Assembly (NCBI GenBank): GCA_902729315.2
Contig: LR746281.1
Coordinates: 2,354,501 to 2,418,500 of the forward strand
Source: Spirodela intermedia
Taxonomy: Eukaryota > Streptophyta > Magnoliopsida > Alismatales > Araceae
Length of the DNA stretch: 64,000 nucleotides
Direction of reading: 5' to 3'
Program-made: the position numbers and the translations under genes
The notes under the pieces: generated by a model
Database searches by the model: none
What the model saw: the letters and a program-made list of their open reading frames with translations, nothing else
Told to the model about the DNA's origin: nothing
Part shown: piece after piece, positions 10,941-23,971 of the stretch
Numbering within the stretch: position 1 is the first letter of the stretch
Layout: each line of letters begins with the position of its first letter

Positions 10941-12300
10941 TTGATTTTTATGTATGGTAGAAGATCCTTGCATCCAAGGCTAGAAAATCCTTTCATTATT
11001 TCATTCAAAAATAAAAATTCGAAAGAAAAATTAATTTTGATGGATCCTGAAGGAAGTACAGGTCAAACTGAGAACAATCTTATGGCCATGAAAAATCATT
11101 ATATCTCTGATTCATTTCAAAGAGCATCCAATATTAGAGTCCCATTAGCACTCACTGTTAAATTCGAAATAAATCTATGAATTTTTCAAATGCTCCCTAA
11201 TTTTCATGGATTGCCTTTAGAGTAACCTCATCAGCACTTAGAAAAATTTCATATGGTCTATGATTTAGTTAATCTCTCTCAAGTTACACCGAAAATTATT
11301 AAGATGAAATTATTCTCTCATACACTTAGGAACAAAGCTAGTCATTGGCTATCCACATTATATAGAGAATTAACTAGTTGGAAAGATATAGAACAAGTCT
11401 TTCTTCAAAAATTTTATCTCTTAGGAAAAACTCAAAATATAAGAAAACATATATAGAGTTTTTCTCAAAGATCAAGAGAAACTTTGTATAAGACATAGAA
11501 AAAATTCAAAGATTTACTTAGAAAGTGTCCTCATCATGCTATACCCAAGTGGCAACTCAATAGAATTTTTTATGATGGATTATTAGAACAATATAAAAAT
11601 ATGGTTGATTCTATATGTGGAGTAGCTTTTATGGAGAAAACTCTTGATGAGATTTACAATCTTTATGAGAATTTAAGTGAAAATTCTAGAGATCAAGCCT
11701 CTTTTGAATTATATGACAGGGATAAGAAGAGAAGAATTTATGAATTGCATTATGATGATGATTCTAAACTTAGAAATGAGGTTAATCAGATTAATCAAAG
11801 ATTAGAAAAAATTAATTTACTTATTGACAATATTAGGAAGCCTTTTCATCCTCAACTTAATTCGAATAGTACATTTCCTATGTATGGTGAAAATGATTAT
11901 TCTGAATTTCAATGTTATAATTTAGATCAATCATTTCACCCTATGCAAAAACAAGTGCAAGTAACTCACGGTTTTAATAGAAATAGGAAACATTTTTCAA
12001 ATTCTTATAATCCTAATTGGAGGAATAATTTTTCATGGAGAAACTTAAGTAATATTCAAAATCCAGAAGCACTTAGACCCAATTCAAACTCTGAATTTTG
12101 TCCAAAATAAGAAAATAGATTTCAAAAAAATCAATCCTCTCAAACCCAACCTGATACTATGGAAATGATGCAGCAAATGAGCCAAATGATGCAATAAACT
12201 ATGAATTAAATGATGAAACAAACTATGAATCAAATGATGCAGCACTAGAAATAAATTAAAGAGGCCCTTGAGAATAAGAGAGAAGAGGGACAACTACCTA
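10941..12300 (+). pseudogene. gag of the gypsy element
   Basis: Capsid-like gag in several broken frames. It shows a 'FQMLPNFHGLP' motif near 11185-11215, 'MKLFSHTLRNKASHWL' near 11305, 'CPHHAIPKW' near 11530, and 'LYENLSENS' near 11665. These are landmarks of the retrotransposon gag domain. A Gln/Asn/Met-rich C-terminal part follows to about 12250, with repeated ATGATGCA-like codons. Stops at several points show it is dead. Longest open part is 11601-12110. Confidence 0.8.
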
Positions 12301-12639
12301 GTCAGCCCATAGAAAATTTAAAGAACCGCCCAACAATAAGATTTCAGCAAGGGGAGTCTAGTATTATGAATCTAAGAAAAAACTCACGAAATGAAAATGT
12401 TAGGACAGTGAATACATTAAAGAGTGGTAAGATCTTACTTGATCCTTATCCCCAAACATTAGAAGAAAAAGAAAACGTGGACAACCCAAAACAAAATCAA
12501 ATAGGAGTAGAAGAGGATTTTATAGATTCTACCATAGAAATTTCGAAAGAGAGGACAACCATTCCATTTCCTAAAGCTCTAGAGCCTAGACAAAGAAAGA
12601 AAAAGGAACACAATGAAGAAATAAAGAAAATTTTATAAG

Positions 12640-13200
12640 ATGTGCAAATTAGTCTTCCTTTACTCACTGTCATTGAACATATTCCTGAATATGCTAGAAT
12701 TTTGAAAGAAATGTGTACACCAAAAAGGGCACCTAGAGTAGAAAAATTATCTATGCATGCTAGTGTATTATTATTAAATTAATTACCATATAAATTGAGA
12801 GATATAGGTGCCCCTTTAATTTCGTGTGATATTGGTGGATTCATTTTTTAGAATATATTACTTGACATCAGTGCTAGTATTAATTTATTACTTGCAAGTA
12901 TTTGTGATAAATTTAATATTTCTGATCTTAAATCTTCTATTGTTATCTTACAATTTGCTAATAGATCCATAAAACATCCTAAAGGTATTTTAGAAAATAT
13001 GATAGTGACAGTTAAAGGGTGTAAATTTCTAGCTGATTTTGTAGTGTTGGAAATATATTTTAATGGACAATTTTATGATACACCAATTATCCTAGGGAGA
13101 CTATTTTTACATACAACAAAGATGAATATTGATTTTTCCACAAGTATTACGAAAATTTCATGTGGAGATCAATTAGTAGAAATTTAAAATTTTGAGGTAT
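12640..13200 (+). pseudogene. Aspartic protease region of the gypsy element
   Basis: Follows gag in the usual order. 'LPYKLRD.GAPLISCDIGG' type sequence near 12780-12835 precedes a degraded active-site region ('ILLDI.ASINLL', where a D-S/T-G would be expected, near 12850-12885). 'DFVVLEIYFNGQFYDTPIILGRLFLHT' lies near 13035-13110, the flap-to-C-terminal part of retroviral-type proteases. The active-site Gly-containing triad is not intact. Confidence 0.65.
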
Positions 13201-13599
13201 CAAATGATCTTAAGAAATCCTAAGTATATGATTGTCATACTATAGATCTTCTAGATGATTTTGATGATCCAGATGTTATTGATGACTATGTGCTGGAAGA
13301 ATTAGAGGAAATAGAGAATATAAATTTAGAAGAAAAGAAAGAGGAAGATCATCTGAATTTAGAGTTGAAACCTCTTCTCTCTAGTTTAAAATATATATTT
13401 TTAGATGAAAATAATTCATTTCTTGTTATTATTATAACTGATTTGAGTGATGAACAGGAAGAAGAATTATTAGATGTACTTTGAAAAAATAAGAAGGCTA
13501 TGGGCTGGAAAATGAACGATCTAAGGGGCATTGATACGAGTGTATGCATGCATAGTATATATCTAGAGGAGGGGGCTAGAACTAGCAGGGAACCCCAAC

Positions 13600-14890
13600 G
13601 AAGATTAAATCCTAACATGATAGAAATTGTAAAAAAAAGAAATTTTAAAGTGGCTGGCTGCTGATATTATTTATCTTATTTCAGATAGTAAATGGGTTAG
13701 TCCTACACAAGTAGTGCCAAAAAAATTAGGGATCACAGTTATAAAAAACGAAAATGAGGATGAAATACAAACAAAACTAACTATCGGTTGGAGAGTTTGT
13801 ATTTATTATAGAAAATTAAATTCAGTTACTAGAAAGATCATTTTCCCCTACCATTTACTAATCAAATTCTAGAAAAATTAACTAGAAAAAACTTTTTTTG
13901 TTTTCTGGATGGATACTCTGGTTATAATCAAATTTATATAAATCCTTTTGATCAAGAAAAAATAACTTTCACTTGTCTATTTGGTACTTTTGCTTTTAAA
14001 CGTATGTCTTTTGGTCTGTGTAATGCTCCAGCCACATTTCAAAGATGTATGTTGTCTATTTTTTTTGATATGATTGGAAAATATATGGAAATTTTTATGG
14101 ATGGATTTTCTATTTTTGGTGAATCATTTGATGAATGCTTAAATCATTTACAGCATGTACTTGAGAAATGCATAGAGAAAAAATTAGTTTGAGTTAGGAG
14201 AAATCACATTTTATAGTTAAAGAGGGAGTTGTGTTGGGTCATATTGTGAGTGAAAGGGGTTTAGAGGTGGATAAAGCAAAAATTAATATTATATTTAAAA
14301 TGAAACCTCCAAATTCAGTAAAATAGATTAGATCTTTCTTGGGTCATGCAAATTGTTACAGAAAATTTATTCAGAATTTTTCAAAAATTTCTAAACCTCT
14401 CACCATACTATTATCTAAAGATGTGTCTTTTAATTTTGATGAGAAATGTTTTGAGTCTTTTTTCAAAATAAAAAGATTACTTATTGAGGCAGCCATTTTA
14501 CAAGCTCCTGATTGATTCCTTCCCTTTGAAAAAATGTGTGATGCATCGAATTATGCAGTGAGGGCCGTTCTAGGATAAACAAAAGAGTCAAAACCCATAG
14601 TAATTTCATATGCTAGTAAAACTATATCCGATGCTCAATTAAATTATACCACGATTGAAACAGAGTTGTTAGCTGTAGTATTTTCCTTAGAAAGATTTAG
14701 ATCATATATTTTGGAAGCTAAAATTATTATTTATACTGATCATGCAGCATTAAAATATCTATTAAATAAGAAAGATGCAAAGTCACATTTTTAAGATGGA
14801 TTTTATTGTTGTAGGAATTTGACTTAGAGATAAAAGATAAAAAAGGTTTCAAGAATGTTGTTGCTAACCATCTTTCTAGATTAAGTGATA
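13600..14890 (+). pseudogene. Reverse transcriptase and RNase H of the gypsy element
   Basis: 'SDSKWVSPTQVVPKK' (about 13683) begins the RT. 'FCFLDGYSGYNQI' lies near 13900 and 'FKRMSFGLCNAPATFQRCM' near 13998. The catalytic box reads FMDG instead of FMDD near 14093, losing an essential Asp. RNase H begins near 14530 ('MCDASNYAV'), with 'ETELLAVVFSLE' near 14660 and 'IYTDHAALKYLL' near 14730, so its acidic residues are visible. In-frame stops and frame changes recur. Confidence 0.85.
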
Positions 14891-14937
14891 CAAGAACAAA
14901 TGCAACACCTTTACATGATGAATTTTTAGATGAACAA

Positions 14938-16203
14938 TTGATGGCAGCTCAACATCAACCATCACCATGGTATGCACATATTGTTAATTTTCTAGTTTCT
15001 GAAAAAACACCAGAACAGTGGGATAAGAATAGAAAACATCATTTCTTTTCTAAGATTAGAAATTATTTTTGGCATGATCCTGATTTATATTACTTGGGCA
15101 ATGATCAAATTTTAAGGAGATGTGTTCTTGAAGAAGAATATCATAGCATTATTAACATGTGCCATTCATCTAACTGTGGAGAATATTTCTCTGAACGAAA
15201 AATAGCTACAAAATTTTTTTAGTGTGGTTTTTATTGGCTTACAATTAGTAGAGATTCTATAGAATTTAGTAGAACATGTATTTCATGCCAATCTATAGGT
15301 AACATGAGTAAAAAAGATGAAATGCCCATGAGTAACATATTAGTAGTCAAAATTTTTGATGTATGGGGAATAGATTTCATAGGTCCCTACCCATCAGCTG
15401 AAAAATATGAATATATTTTGCTTCCTGTTAATTATGTGTCGAAGTGGGTGGAAGCTATTCCTACTAGAACTAATGATCATAAAATCATGATAAAATTTGT
15501 GCAGGAAAATATTTTTTCGAGATTTCGATGTCCTAGAGTGATTATTAGTGATGGAGGAACACATTTTACAAATAAACATTTCAGGGAACTATTGAAAAAG
15601 AATGGAGTACACCAAGAGTAGCCACTCCATATCATCCTCAAACAAATGGGCAAGCTGAAGTAGCAAATAGGGAAATTCATAGAATTTTGAGAAAAATAGT
15701 TAGACCAGATAGGACAGCTTATAAAAATCCCATAGGTACGTCCCCATTTCATCTCATTTTTGGAAAACCATGTCATCTTCCTGTAGAAATAGAGCATAAA
15801 GTATTATGGGCTATAAAAAATTTATGTATGGATGAGAAATCAGCTGGTGGGTATAGAATTTTTCAACTACATTAACTAGAGGAATGAAGCTTACGAAAAT
15901 TATAGAATATATAAAGAAAAAACTAAAACTTTTCCTGATAAATATATTAGCAGAAAAAAATTTGATGTTGGACAAAAAGTGTAGTTATATGATTCTAGGT
16001 TGAAATTATTCTCAGGAAAATTAAAATCAAAATGGAAAGGGCCTTATGTGGTAGAAGAGACATATGATCATGGGGCTGTAATGATTAAAGATCTTAAAAG
16101 TGATCATAACTTTAAGGTAAATAGACAACGGCTTAAACATTACATAGAACATGAATGCCTTGTAGAAAAAGAAATTTTATTATTAAAAGAAATTCAAGAG
16201 TAA
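14938..16203 (+). pseudogene. Integrase of the gypsy element
   Basis: The zinc-binding H2C2 domain lies around 15140-15300 ('MCHSSNCG' and 'CISCQS'). The catalytic core shows 'VWGIDFIGPYPS' (first Asp), 'VIISDGGTHF' (second Asp) and, after a frameshift near 15605, '[17 protein letters not shown]'-like sequence with the Glu. The C-terminal domain at 16000-16203 ends '[14 protein letters not shown]', the usual integrase tail of this branch, without a chromodomain. It is broken by at least three frame changes. Confidence 0.85.
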
Positions 16204-17757
16204 GATCAAGGAGTCCAACTAGAGAAATTAAATTCAGTGCTGCATGGGAGGCAACCCATGGTTTTTATTTCATTCTGTTTGAATTTTTTTTAAGCTCTAT
16301 TTTTCTTAAAATTTTGTAGTACTTGTTTCTATATTTGTTTTTTTTCAAAAAAATGCAGGAGGAGTGTAAGATGAAGTGGAAAATTAAAAATGAGGTTGAG
16401 GTGATGTCTTTCTGAGCTTCATCATTTATGAAAATATTTTTAATGCTTAACTTTGCAGATGTACATGTTTCACTTGAAAATTATATTTTCTCTATATTCT
16501 GTTTTAATTTTTCTATGTCATTGAGGACAATGTCATTTTTATGTTAGGGGGTGAAGTATTCATTATTAATTTATGCGGTAGGACGATTAAGAACATGTGT
16601 TTGCATTTTATTCAACTTAGAACAGCAACTAAAAAAATTAAAGTAAAATAAAATTCGGAGAAACTGCAACATTTATTTTTTGGTTTTTTATCAGAAACAA
16701 CAGACTATTAAAAATAGCAGACAAAAAATAGCCTGAAATTTGAAATTCTAGAAGATCCTTTTCTCACATTTCAATCCCCTAGATATATATTACTGAAATT
16801 CGAAATTACAACTATAAAGAGGATAGTTTTGATTTATTTTTGACAAATTTATTACAGCTAAAAATAGAACTGAAAATAGAAAACGGAACCATCAAAACTA
16901 TCTAATTTACAAATTCCTTACATCTATTGCATGCATGAAAAATTAAATCAATTAGATTGATTGATACCAAAAGATACTAAGAAGATTATTATTGAGTCAA
17001 AAGAATGATCTTGTAGCATGAAATGTTGGAATACTCCTTGGATACATGATAGATAACATGGATTTGATTTTACAGATTTTCACTTCATGATCTTGATGGA
17101 TAGTATTTACTTGATGTAAAAATTTGATTGATCATGTGAGGAGAAATCATTTATTTCGAAAAAAAAAGAAGAGAGAGCAATGTGAAAAATCTAGAAACGA
17201 AGAGTACACATAGAGGATGTGAGACATCATTCTCATTGTTGAAAATTGTGCATAGAAAAACATTTGCTGAAAAATAAGTGGATAAAGTGAAAGCCCTGAA
17301 AATGAAGAGTACACATGGAGGGTGTGAGACATCATTTTTATTGTCAAAATTTGTCTACAAGAAAAGCTACTTATCCACTATATAAAAAAAAGAAAAAAAA
17401 GAAAAAAAGAAGGAAAAAATTTAGTGCAAACTTCAAAAATCAAGTCATAGAAAAAGGAAAATGTAGAATCAATATCATTCTTGGATGAGTATTGATAATT
17501 GGAACATCTTGTAAATACATCTATCAGTGAAGAAGTGATAAAGATGTGAATAGAAGAAGTGAAGTCTAGATTGTTATTCCAAGGAGTGTTTAAACATTTA
17601 AGTGCTTGACATCATTCTTAAATACTTGATATAAGAATCTAAAGTGTTTAAAGGTGCATCATTTCTAATTGTAATTTTTTTTTTGTATTGAAATATGATG
17701 TTTAAGATTTGTAAAATTTTATTTTCGTAATTCCATTGCTAAGGGACTAGCAATGAT
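16204..17757 (+). other. Long 3' noncoding region of the gypsy element
   Basis: About 1.55 kb between integrase and the polypurine tract with no clear ORF. A segment of about 60 bp is repeated at a spacing of about 102 bp (around 17199-17260 and 17301-17360, core 'gtgagacatcatt'). The last ~257 bp are duplicated in reverse within the left chimeric LTR. Regions of this kind are usual in Tat/Athila elements. Confidence 0.6.
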
Positions 17758-17772
17758 TTAAGTTGGGGGGTG
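17758..17772 (+). other. Polypurine tract before right LTR
   Basis: AAGTTGGGGGGTG immediately precedes the LTR start TGATAAG at 17773 and would prime plus-strand synthesis. The same block occurs in reverse at 10476-10490, showing that the inverted segment in the left LTR came from this end. Confidence 0.8.
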
Positions 17773-18586
17773 TGATAAGTCTTCATTATCATGAGTTAAT
17801 AATTAGTAAATAATATAGTTTTAGCCTTAACTCATGACAAATAGACTTATATTTGTGTTAAAGTATGATTTGTGGTTTTCAGTTGATTAACGTGAATTTT
17901 TGAGTAATTATGTGATTTTATACGATTTTTACAATCTTACTTTTGAGATAAATGAAGAACAAAAAATAAAAATAAAAATATTGCAAAATGGAGGGAACCG
18001 TCGGCCAACCAGGCCCGCAAAGGGGTCGGAAGCATAGTCGGGGAGTAGCCACGAGCAGGGGCTCGAGCAGCTTAGCTTGAATCGATAGGGGCACATGTGC
18101 GCCACTCTCATTCACGTCACTGGTGGCCAGTCGGCTGTGGGGCAAGGAGTGGTCGTACACGCGAGAGAAGGGACTTTGCTCAGAAAGCTAACATTACTAT
18201 ATATTCGTTCGAAAAATCGGTGCACAGCCAATGTGGGACTAAACTCGCATCACACCTTCCTCAGAGGCAGGCGACCGGCATGGGTTTGAATCCTCCTAGA
18301 GTCAAAATTCATATATTTTTATCTGATTATCACGAGTTTCTTGTAGATCACCAGTGAAGGATTAAGCAATGAGAATTGTTGGATCATCGACAAAAATCTC
18401 ATCAACGTAATTCACGGAGCATTGCTACTAAAATTACTGAACGATTCATGATAAAAGGATCACAAATTCATCGAGTAAATCATCTCTGATTGATCGATGA
18501 AAAGGCCATCGTCGGGAAGAAGACGATCCGTCGGGAGACAAGTCGCCACCTCCTAAGAGTGTACCGGATGCGATGAAGAGCCTCCT

Positions 18587-21500
18587 TGATAAGTCTTCAT
18601 TATCATGAGTTAATAGTTAGGAAATAATATAGTTTTAGCCTTAACTCATGATAAATAGACTTATATTTATGTTAAGGTATGATTTGTGGTTTTCAGTTGA
18701 TTAACGTGAATTTTTGGGTAATTATGTGATTTTATACGATTTTTATAGTCTTACTTTTAAGATAAATGAAGAACAAGAAATAAAAATAAAAAATACTGCA
18801 AAATGGGGGGACCTGTCGACCAGCCGGGCCCACAAGTGGGTCGGAAGCACAGTTAGGGAGTAGCCACGAGTAGGGGCTCAAGCAGCTTAGCTTAGACTGA
18901 TAGGGGCATGTGCGCGTCACTCCCCTTCCACGTCACCGGTGGCCAGCCGGCTGTAGGGCAAGGAGTGGTCGTACATGCGAGAGAAGGGACTTTACTTACA
19001 AAGCTAACATTACTATATATTCGCCTGAAAAATCAGCGCACAACCGATGTGGGACTAAACCTGCGTCACACCTTCCTCACAGGCAGGCGACTGGCGCAGG
19101 TTTGAATCCTTCTAGAGTCAAAATTCATATATTTTTATCTGATTATCGCGACTTTCCTGCAGATCGCTGGTGAAGGATTAAGTAATGAGAATCGTTGGAT
19201 CATCGGCAAAAATCTCATCAAGATGATTCGCGGAGCATTGCTACTGAAATTACTGAATGATTTGCGATAAAAGGATCGCGAATCTATCGAGTAAATCATC
19301 TCCAATTGATCGACGAACAAGCCGTTGTCGGGAAGAGGATGATCCGCCGGGAGACGAGTCGCCACCAGATGCGATGAAGAGCCTCCTCTTGTTGCGTGGA
19401 CCTGAGGATGAAGCTCCCTGGCACGTGCCCCACCTCCATCCAGCTCCTCTCCGTCGGGTGATAGCTGCTGGAGAGCCGCAAAGTCACCGTTTTTCTACTC
19501 TGCCGAGTGACAACTGACGTGACTCAGTCGTTGTATGTTAAATCACGCAAATATAAAATTTATAAAACTAGAAAATACGATTTTTTGGATATTTAGAAGT
19601 ATTTCTAAATAAATATATCAATTATAATTCAATAAAAATTCCAAAAAGAACAATAATTTTTCAGGTCGATCACAGGGATGTAATATAATATTTGGTAGTT
19701 ATTTAGAATTTTTCTCAATGATTACAATTTTCTTACGAATTTTATACTAGGAAATAAAAAGGAAATATATTTAAAATTCACGAAAAAAAGAGGAAATAAG
19801 GGTGCGGGCGTCAGGATGACCTCAGCGCCCGGCAAACGCAAATCAAGCGGAAATAGAGTTCCGCCCGACGATTCTTACGTAAGCGATTACAGACGACTTA
19901 ATTAATCAAATTGAGATCTGTAAAAGCCAGAAGAATCATAATTTAATGAAGTATAGTTTGGTAAATTAAAATCAAACAAAGTATCACTAAATAAAGCGTA
20001 AATTAAATTGAAAGCAGGAAAACAGAGTTCCAGCGTCGCGGCGGCAATGCTTCGGCGATGCACCGGAATCCTGAGCGTTCGGGAGGATCGTCGTGCAATG
20101 ACCACGGCCTCGAAGGCTCTCCTTGGACAAAGACGACGTGGGCAATCTCTAGATCTTCTCGCGAAGTCTAGAGATCAATGAAGTGAGTCGTCGAATTGTC
20201 TCCGGCGGCTGTCACCCGGCAGAGCAGAAAAAAACGGCGACTTTGCGGCTCTCCGGCGGTTGTCACCCGACGGAGAGGAGCTGGATGGAGGTGGGGCGCG
20301 TGTTAGGGAGCTTCATCCTTAGGTCTGCGCAGCAAGAGGAGGCTCTTCATCACATCTGCTACGCTCTCAGGAGGTGGCGACTGATCTCCCGGCGGATCGT
20401 CCTCTTCTCGACGACGGCTTGTTCGTCGATCAATCGAAGATGATTTACTCGATGGATTCGTGATCCTTTTATCGCGAATCGTTCAACAATTTTAGTAGCA
20501 ATGCTCTGCGAATCGCGTTGACGAGATTTTCACCGATGATCCAACGATTCTCGTTGCTTAATCCTTCACCGGCGATCTACAGGAAAGTCGCGATAATTAG
20601 ATAAAAATATATGAATTTTGACTCTGAGAGGATTCGAACCCATGCCAGTCGCCCCCGCCTCTTCTGAGGAAGGTGTGGGTTTAGTCCCACATCAGTTGTA
20701 CGCCGAGTTTTCGGGCGAATATATAGTAATGTTAGCTTTGTGAGCAAAGTCCCTTCTCTCGCGTGTACGATCACTCCTTGCCCCACAGCCAGCTGGCCAC
20801 CGGTGACATGGAAGGGGAGTGGCGTACGCGTGCCTGTCGGTCCCAAAGCCAAGCCGCTCGAGCCCCTGCTCGCGGCTTACTCCCCGACTATGCTTCCGAC
20901 CCGCTCGCGGGCACGGCTGGCCGGCGGGTCCCCTCATTTTTGCAATATTTTTATTTTTATTTCTTGTTCTTCATTTATCTCAAAAGTAAGACTGTAAAAA
21001 TTGTATAAAATCACATAATTACCCAAAAATTCACGTTAATCAATTGAAAACCAAAAATCATTCTTTAACACAAATATAAGTCTATTTATCATGAGTTAAG
21101 GCTAAAACTATATTATTTACTAATTATTAACTCATGATAATGAAGACTTATTAATAGTTGTCGAAGATGATTCGATGACCCACTTCATTGATCTCTAGAC
21201 TTCATGAGAAGATCTAGAGATTGCCCATGTCGTCTTTGTCCAAGGAGAGCCTTCGAGGCCGTGGACACTACACGACAATCCTCCCAAATGCTCAGGATTC
21301 TGATGCATCGTCGACACATCGCTGTTGCGACGCCGGAACTCTGTTTTCCTGCTTTCAATTTAATTTACACTTCATTTAGTGATACTTTGTGTGATTTTAA
21401 TTTACCAAACTATACTTTGTTCAATTATGATTCTTCTGGCTTTTACAAATCTTAATTTGATTAATTAAATTGTCTATAATCGCTTATGTAAGAATCGTTG

Positions 21501-21850
21501 GGCGGAACTCTATTTCTACCCGATTCGCGTTCGCCAGGCACTGACATCACCCTGACGTCTGCACCCTTATTTCCTTTTTTTTTCATGAATTTTAATTATA
21601 TTTCCTTTTCATTTCCTAGTATAAAATTCATAGAAAATCGTATTCATTGAGAACAAATCTGAATAATTACAAAATATTATGTTACATCTCTATGATTGAC
21701 CTGGGAAATTATTGCTATTTTTGGAAGTTTTATTGAATTATAATTGATATATTTATTTAGAAATACTTCTAAATATCTGAAAATTCGTATTTTCTAGTTT
21801 TATAAATTTTATATTTGTGTGATTTAATATACAACGACTAAGTCACGTCA
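18587..21850 (+). mobile_element. Solo LTR (LTR_2) inserted in LTR_1
   Basis: Same family and orientation as LTR_1, starting TGATAAG at 18587 and ending GTCACGTCA at 21850. It is flanked by CTCCT (18582-18586 and 21851-21855). Its two parts (18587-19514 and 21154-21850, about 1.62 kb combined) are separated by LTR_3. No internal retroelement sequence is present, so it is a solo LTR formed by unequal recombination. Confidence 0.85.
19515..21153 (-). mobile_element. Solo LTR (LTR_3), reverse orientation, inserted in LTR_2
   Basis: On the plus strand it starts TGACGTGACTCAGTCG and ends GAAGACTTATTA. It is an intact ~1.64 kb copy of the family, the most GC-rich and CpG-rich of those here, suggesting it is the youngest. 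I could not identify a clean target duplication. With LTR_2 it forms large inverted repeats. Confidence 0.8.
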
Positions 21851-22669
21851 CTCCTCTTACTACGCGGACTTGAGGATGAAGCTCCTTGACACACACCCCA
21901 CCTCCATCCAGTTCCTCTCTGTCAAGTGACAGCCGCCGGAGAGCCACAAAGTCGCTATTTTTCCGCTCCACCGGGTGACAGCCGCTGGAGACAATTTGAC
22001 AATCTATTTCATTAATCTCTAGACTTTGCAAGAAGATCTAGAGATTGCCCACATCATCTTTGTCCAAGGAGAGCCTTCGAGGCCATAGACACTACATGAC
22101 GATCCTCCCGAACACTCAAGATTCCGATGTATCGATGACGCATTACCATCATGATGCCGAAATTCTATTTTCCTGATTTCAACTTAATTTACGCTTCATT
22201 TAGTGATAGTTCTTGTGATTTTAATTTACCAAACTATATTTTGTTCTATTACGATTCTTCTAGTTTTTACAGATCTTAATTTGATCAATTAAATCATTTG
22301 TAATCAATTACGTAAGAATCGTTAGGTAGAACTCTATTTCTGCTCAATTTGCATTCGCCAGGCATTGACGTCATCTCGAGTCCACACCCTTATTTCCCTT
22401 TTTTGTGAATTTTAAATATATTTCCTTTTTATTTCCTAGTATAAAATTCATAAAAAATCATTTTCATTGAGAAAAATTCTGAATAATTACCAGATATTAT
22501 ATTACATCTCTGTAATTGACTTAGAAAATTACCGCTATTTTTGGAAGATTTATTGAATTATAATTGATATATTTATTTAGAAATACTTCTAAATATTCAA
22601 AAATTTGTATTTTTAGTTTTATAAATTTAATATTTGTGTGATTTAATATACAATGGCTGAGTCATGTCA

Positions 22670-23971
22670 CTCCTACATCTTCACTACTTAGTTTTCCTCT
22701 TGTGGTGATTATTACAAATCCATCTTCTATTCTTTCTACTTGTCTAATTTTTTCCTCATCAATTCTTCCTTTGACACTTTTGGCTTTGTTGTCATTTAAC
22801 TTCTTTACTCTAGGATCAGATTTGTCTTCATCCTCTGCCAACAAGCCTCCTCTAGTCATCTTTTCTAACACTTAGGTGGATGATCTTTATCTTTCTATTG
22901 CTCTTTGCAAAGGTACACGTGTATGCACCAAACATCTCATTTTCTACTTTGTTCCTACAACTATCTTTTTCCTTCATTTTGTACTTTTGCTATGTTTGTA
23001 ATCTCTAAGTCAATTCCACAATTGTATGTTGAGGTTGTATAGGTACTTGAATGGAAGGCGGCCATAAACTTAGAGGTGGAAGCCTTGATACCTGGGAGAA
23101 CTTGGACACTTGTATCTCGCCCATGTGATGCTAATATCGTCACATACAAGTTGATTTTCACACTCAAGTATAATCTAGATAAATCTATTGTACATCACAA
23201 GACTCACTTAATTGCTAGTGGGTTCACATAGGCTTATGACATTAACTATATTGAGACGTTCTCTCTAGTTGTTCAGCTCAAATTTATTTAAGTGATACTC
23301 TTTTTGGCGGTGAATTAGACATAGTCTTTACATTAGTTGGATATTTCTAACATCTTTCTCTATGGTGACCTTGAAGAGCATGTATTTATGGAGCAACTTC
23401 TTAGATATATTACTCAAGGAGAGTCATTGAAGGTGTATCTTTTACAATGTACCATTTACGGACTTAAGCAAAGTTCACATGTCTAATTTATCAAGTTTAG
23501 TGGTCTTCTAATGTAATGGGATTCTCACCATGTCTTGCAGATGCCACAATACTTACAAAGATTACTGAATTTGGTATTATCATCTTAATTATTTATGTGG
23601 ATGACTTTCTTGTGATAAGAAGTGATGAAGTATACATTCAAGCTATTAAATCATACTTGCAACAACATTTCAGTATACGAGATCTGAGGGTTTCATAATA
23701 CTTTTTGAGATTAAGTTCACCTATCAAGATGACAAACTTACTCTCTTAATGAAGGTATGCTCTTAATATATTTTAAGAGATTGAGTTACTTGGGTGTAAA
23801 CTAGAGTCGTCATCTATAGAGGTATGTCCGCACTTCTGGGATATGTCATCTTCACTCTTAGAGGATGTTAATAGGTATAAACAATTGTTAGGGAAGATGA
23901 TCTACCTCACCATCACTTGTCTTGACTTTGTGTACACAATTAATGTACTTAACTAGTTCATGTAAGAACCT
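22670..23971 (+). pseudogene. Ty1/copia remnant, piece 2 (reverse transcriptase)
   Basis: Continues the copia reading from 9306 after the gypsy insertion. RT features in shifting frames: 'LVGSHRLM' region, 'LDISN..LYGDLEEHVFM'-like near 23330-23395, 'YGLKQSS' near 23458, 'ADATILTKITEFG' near 23540, the catalytic 'IIYVDDFLV' near 23590 (both Asp present), and 'KLTLL.K' near 23730. The remaining sequence up to 23971 corresponds to the end of the RT domain. It is broken by many stops. It ends at AACCT, repeated at 27325 after a solo LTR. Confidence 0.85.

Larger units (their letters stand above)
9307..22669 (+). mobile_element. Ty3/gypsy (Tat/Athila-like) element, with nested LTR insertions
   Basis: A single insertion bounded by a 5-bp target duplication CTCCT (9302-9306 and 22670-22674), starting TGATAAG and ending GTCATGTCA. 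It has a chimeric left LTR, a primer-binding motif, gag, protease, reverse transcriptase, RNase H, integrase, a long 3' noncoding region, a polypurine tract and a right LTR. The right LTR is split by a further LTR (18587-21850), which is itself split by another in reverse (19515-21153). Frameshifts and stops throughout mean it is inactive. It sits in the integrase-to-RT part of a copia element. The long untranslated region after integrase and the primer-binding motif point to the Tat/Athila branch; clade placement is inference. Confidence 0.85.
17773..22669 (+). repeat. Right LTR of the gypsy element (LTR_1), split by insertion
   Basis: First part 17773-18586, second part 21856-22669. Together they give about 1.63 kb, beginning TGATAAGTCTTCATTATCATG and ending GTCATGTCA. 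The two parts are separated by another LTR with target duplication CTCCT. The outer edge is followed by the copia flank with the outer CTCCT duplication. The LTR has AT-rich ends and a GC-rich middle that encodes spurious ORFs. Confidence 0.85.

Noticed and set aside
19505-21160. 5-bp target duplication for LTR_3
   Set aside because: The flanking bases (acaac on the left, atagt on the right) do not match, so no duplication is claimed.
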